7,050 nucleotides of DNA, taken from Pseudomonadota bacterium (GTDB taxonomy: Bacteria > Pseudomonadota > Gammaproteobacteria > UBA1113). Below are positions 6,125 to 7,050 of this stretch, piece by piece (position 1 is the first letter of the stretch; every line of letters starts with the position of its first letter). A program made the translations under genes and the position numbers. Location: contig JAJXVQ010000061.1 of the NCBI GenBank assembly GCA_021782065.1, positions 1 through 7,050 of the forward strand. The letters run 5' to 3'. The notes under the pieces were generated by a model. That model saw only the letters and a program-made list of their open reading frames with translations. It had not been told where the DNA came from and searched no databases.

Positions 6125-7050
6125 ATGAAACGGCTCATTATTTTTAGTTTCTTGCTTCTCATTCTGCCCGCCATTATCGTCCTCATGTTGTGGTTTCCCC
6201 TGAAATTCATCATGGTTGCTGGAGTATTCCTAGTCATCGTTGGTGCTTATGACTTACTACAAACAAAACATGCCATTTTGCGCAATTTCCCTATTTTGGG
6301 GCACCTACGTTTTATACTGGAAGTGATCCGCCCAGAAATACAACAATATTTTATTGCTACTAACCAAAGCGAACGCCCTTTTAGTCGCGCAACCCGTGCC
6401 CTAGTCTACCAACGGGCCAAAAACGAACGTGATACCGAGCCTTTTGGCACGCAAAATGATGTGCGCGCGCCAGGCTATTTTTCTATACGCCATTCATTAT
6501 GCCCCACACACTTAAGCCATGATGAAAGCTATGTCATGGTAGGCGGCCCACAATGTAGCCAACCCTACTACGCTTCACGTTTAAATGTATCGGCGTTAAG
6601 CTTTGGTGCCTTAAGCCCCAATGCTATTATGGCCCTGAATACAGGCGCTAAATTGGGATCTTTTGCACATAATACTGGTGAAGGCGGTTTAAGCCCCTAT
6701 CATCTACAAGGCGGCGATATCATCTTTCAACTGGGCACCGGCTTGTTTGGCGCCAGAACTCATGATGGTTGTTTTTGTCCAGAAGAATTTACTAAAAAAG
6801 CCAAATTAGATGTAATCAAAATGATAGAAATTAAACTATCACAAGGGGCTAAACCCTCACACGGTGGTATTTTACCTGCTGCTAAAATCAACCCGGAAAT
6901 TGCAACTATCCGCGGCATACCCCTGGGTAAAGATTGTATTTCACCACCTACTCATCCTGAATTCTCCACCCCCGAAGGTTTGTTGCATTTTGTGGCCCGA
7001 TTACGTGAGTTGTCAGGCGGCAAACCGGTGGGTTTCAAGCTATGCATAGG
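6125..7050 (+). CDS. Membrane-anchored FMN-binding glutamate-synthase-like protein (partial, N-terminal part)
   Basis: The frame opens at ATG 6125, with AAGGA five bases upstream, and runs off the right edge after 308 codons; family members usually have about 500-550 residues. Two hydrophobic segments at about residues 4-24 and 28-45 predict an N-terminal membrane hairpin, with the catalytic part likely on the cytoplasmic side. The FMN-binding domain resembles that of the glutamate synthase large subunit: SALSFGALS (156-164), FAHNTGEGGLSPYH (179-192), EIKLSQGAKPSHGG (235-248) and ISPPTHPEF (272-280). The conserved RNFPILGHLRF (53-63) before the domain is typical of the stand-alone family that includes B. 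subtilis YerD. There is no N-terminal glutaminase domain, so it cannot take ammonia from glutamine by itself; its physiological reaction is not established. The part that would show iron-sulfur cysteines lies outside the window. It is separated from the SNF2 gene by 355 bp and probably has its own promoter. Confidence 0.93.
   Translation, partial: MKRLIIFSFLLLILPAIIVLMLWFPLKFIMVAGVFLVIVGAYDLLQTKHAILRNFPILGHLRFILEVIRPEIQQYFIATNQSERPFSRATRALVYQRAKNERDTEPFGTQNDVRAPGYFSIRHSLCPTHLSHDESYVMVGGPQCSQPYYASRLNVSALSFGALSPNAIMALNTGAKLGSFAHNTGEGGLSPYHLQGGDIIFQLGTGLFGARTHDGCFCPEEFTKKAKLDVIKMIEIKLSQGAKPSHGGILPAAKINPEIATIRGIPLGKDCISPPTHPEFSTPEGLLHFVARLRELSGGKPVGFKLCI

Noticed and set aside
6052..6237. 61-codon minus-strand frame over the FMN gene start
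   Set aside because: It is antisense to the ribosome binding site and N-terminus of a well-supported plus-strand gene.
6864..7049. Plus-strand frame beginning MVFYLLLKS
   Set aside because: It is an out-of-phase shadow of the FMN-binding protein, whose conserved motifs lie in another frame.

Overview
The window looks like the chromosome of a gammaproteobacterium of moderate to low G+C. RNase PH and YicC both read closely like their enteric counterparts, coding strands are rich in TTA, AAA and other A/T-ending codons, and yicC lies divergently next to rph, as in many gammaproteobacteria. A Legionella/Coxiella-type lineage would fit, but this rests on general impression and no marker gene here proves it.

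Left part (1-682): two small minus-strand genes of unknown function, the second cut by the window edge, are followed by a 135-bp imperfect palindromic element (541-675) that looks like a small non-autonomous mobile element or a structured repeat. They occupy the place downstream of yicC where gmk is often found in gammaproteobacteria, so this is a break in expected gene order.

Centre (683-5769): yicC (minus) and rph (plus) diverge from a 124-bp region that carries a good -10 box for rph and a 7-bp inverted repeat covering the yicC ribosome binding site. rph is followed after 19 bp by a large gene for a SWI2/SNF2-family ATPase with an N-terminal SWIM zinc finger. The two are probably co-transcribed. 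YicC and RNase PH are both RNA-metabolism proteins; the SNF2 protein is expected to remodel protein-nucleic acid complexes using ATP.

Right part (5770-7050): a 355-bp gap holds two hairpins and no convincing gene. It is followed by the first 308 codons of a membrane-anchored FMN-binding glutamate-synthase-like protein that runs off the right edge.

I see no tRNA, rRNA, CRISPR array, complete insertion sequence or phage structural gene. The least ordinary parts are the palindromic element, the two small genes beside it and the hairpin over the yicC start. No complete undescribed system can be demonstrated from this window.
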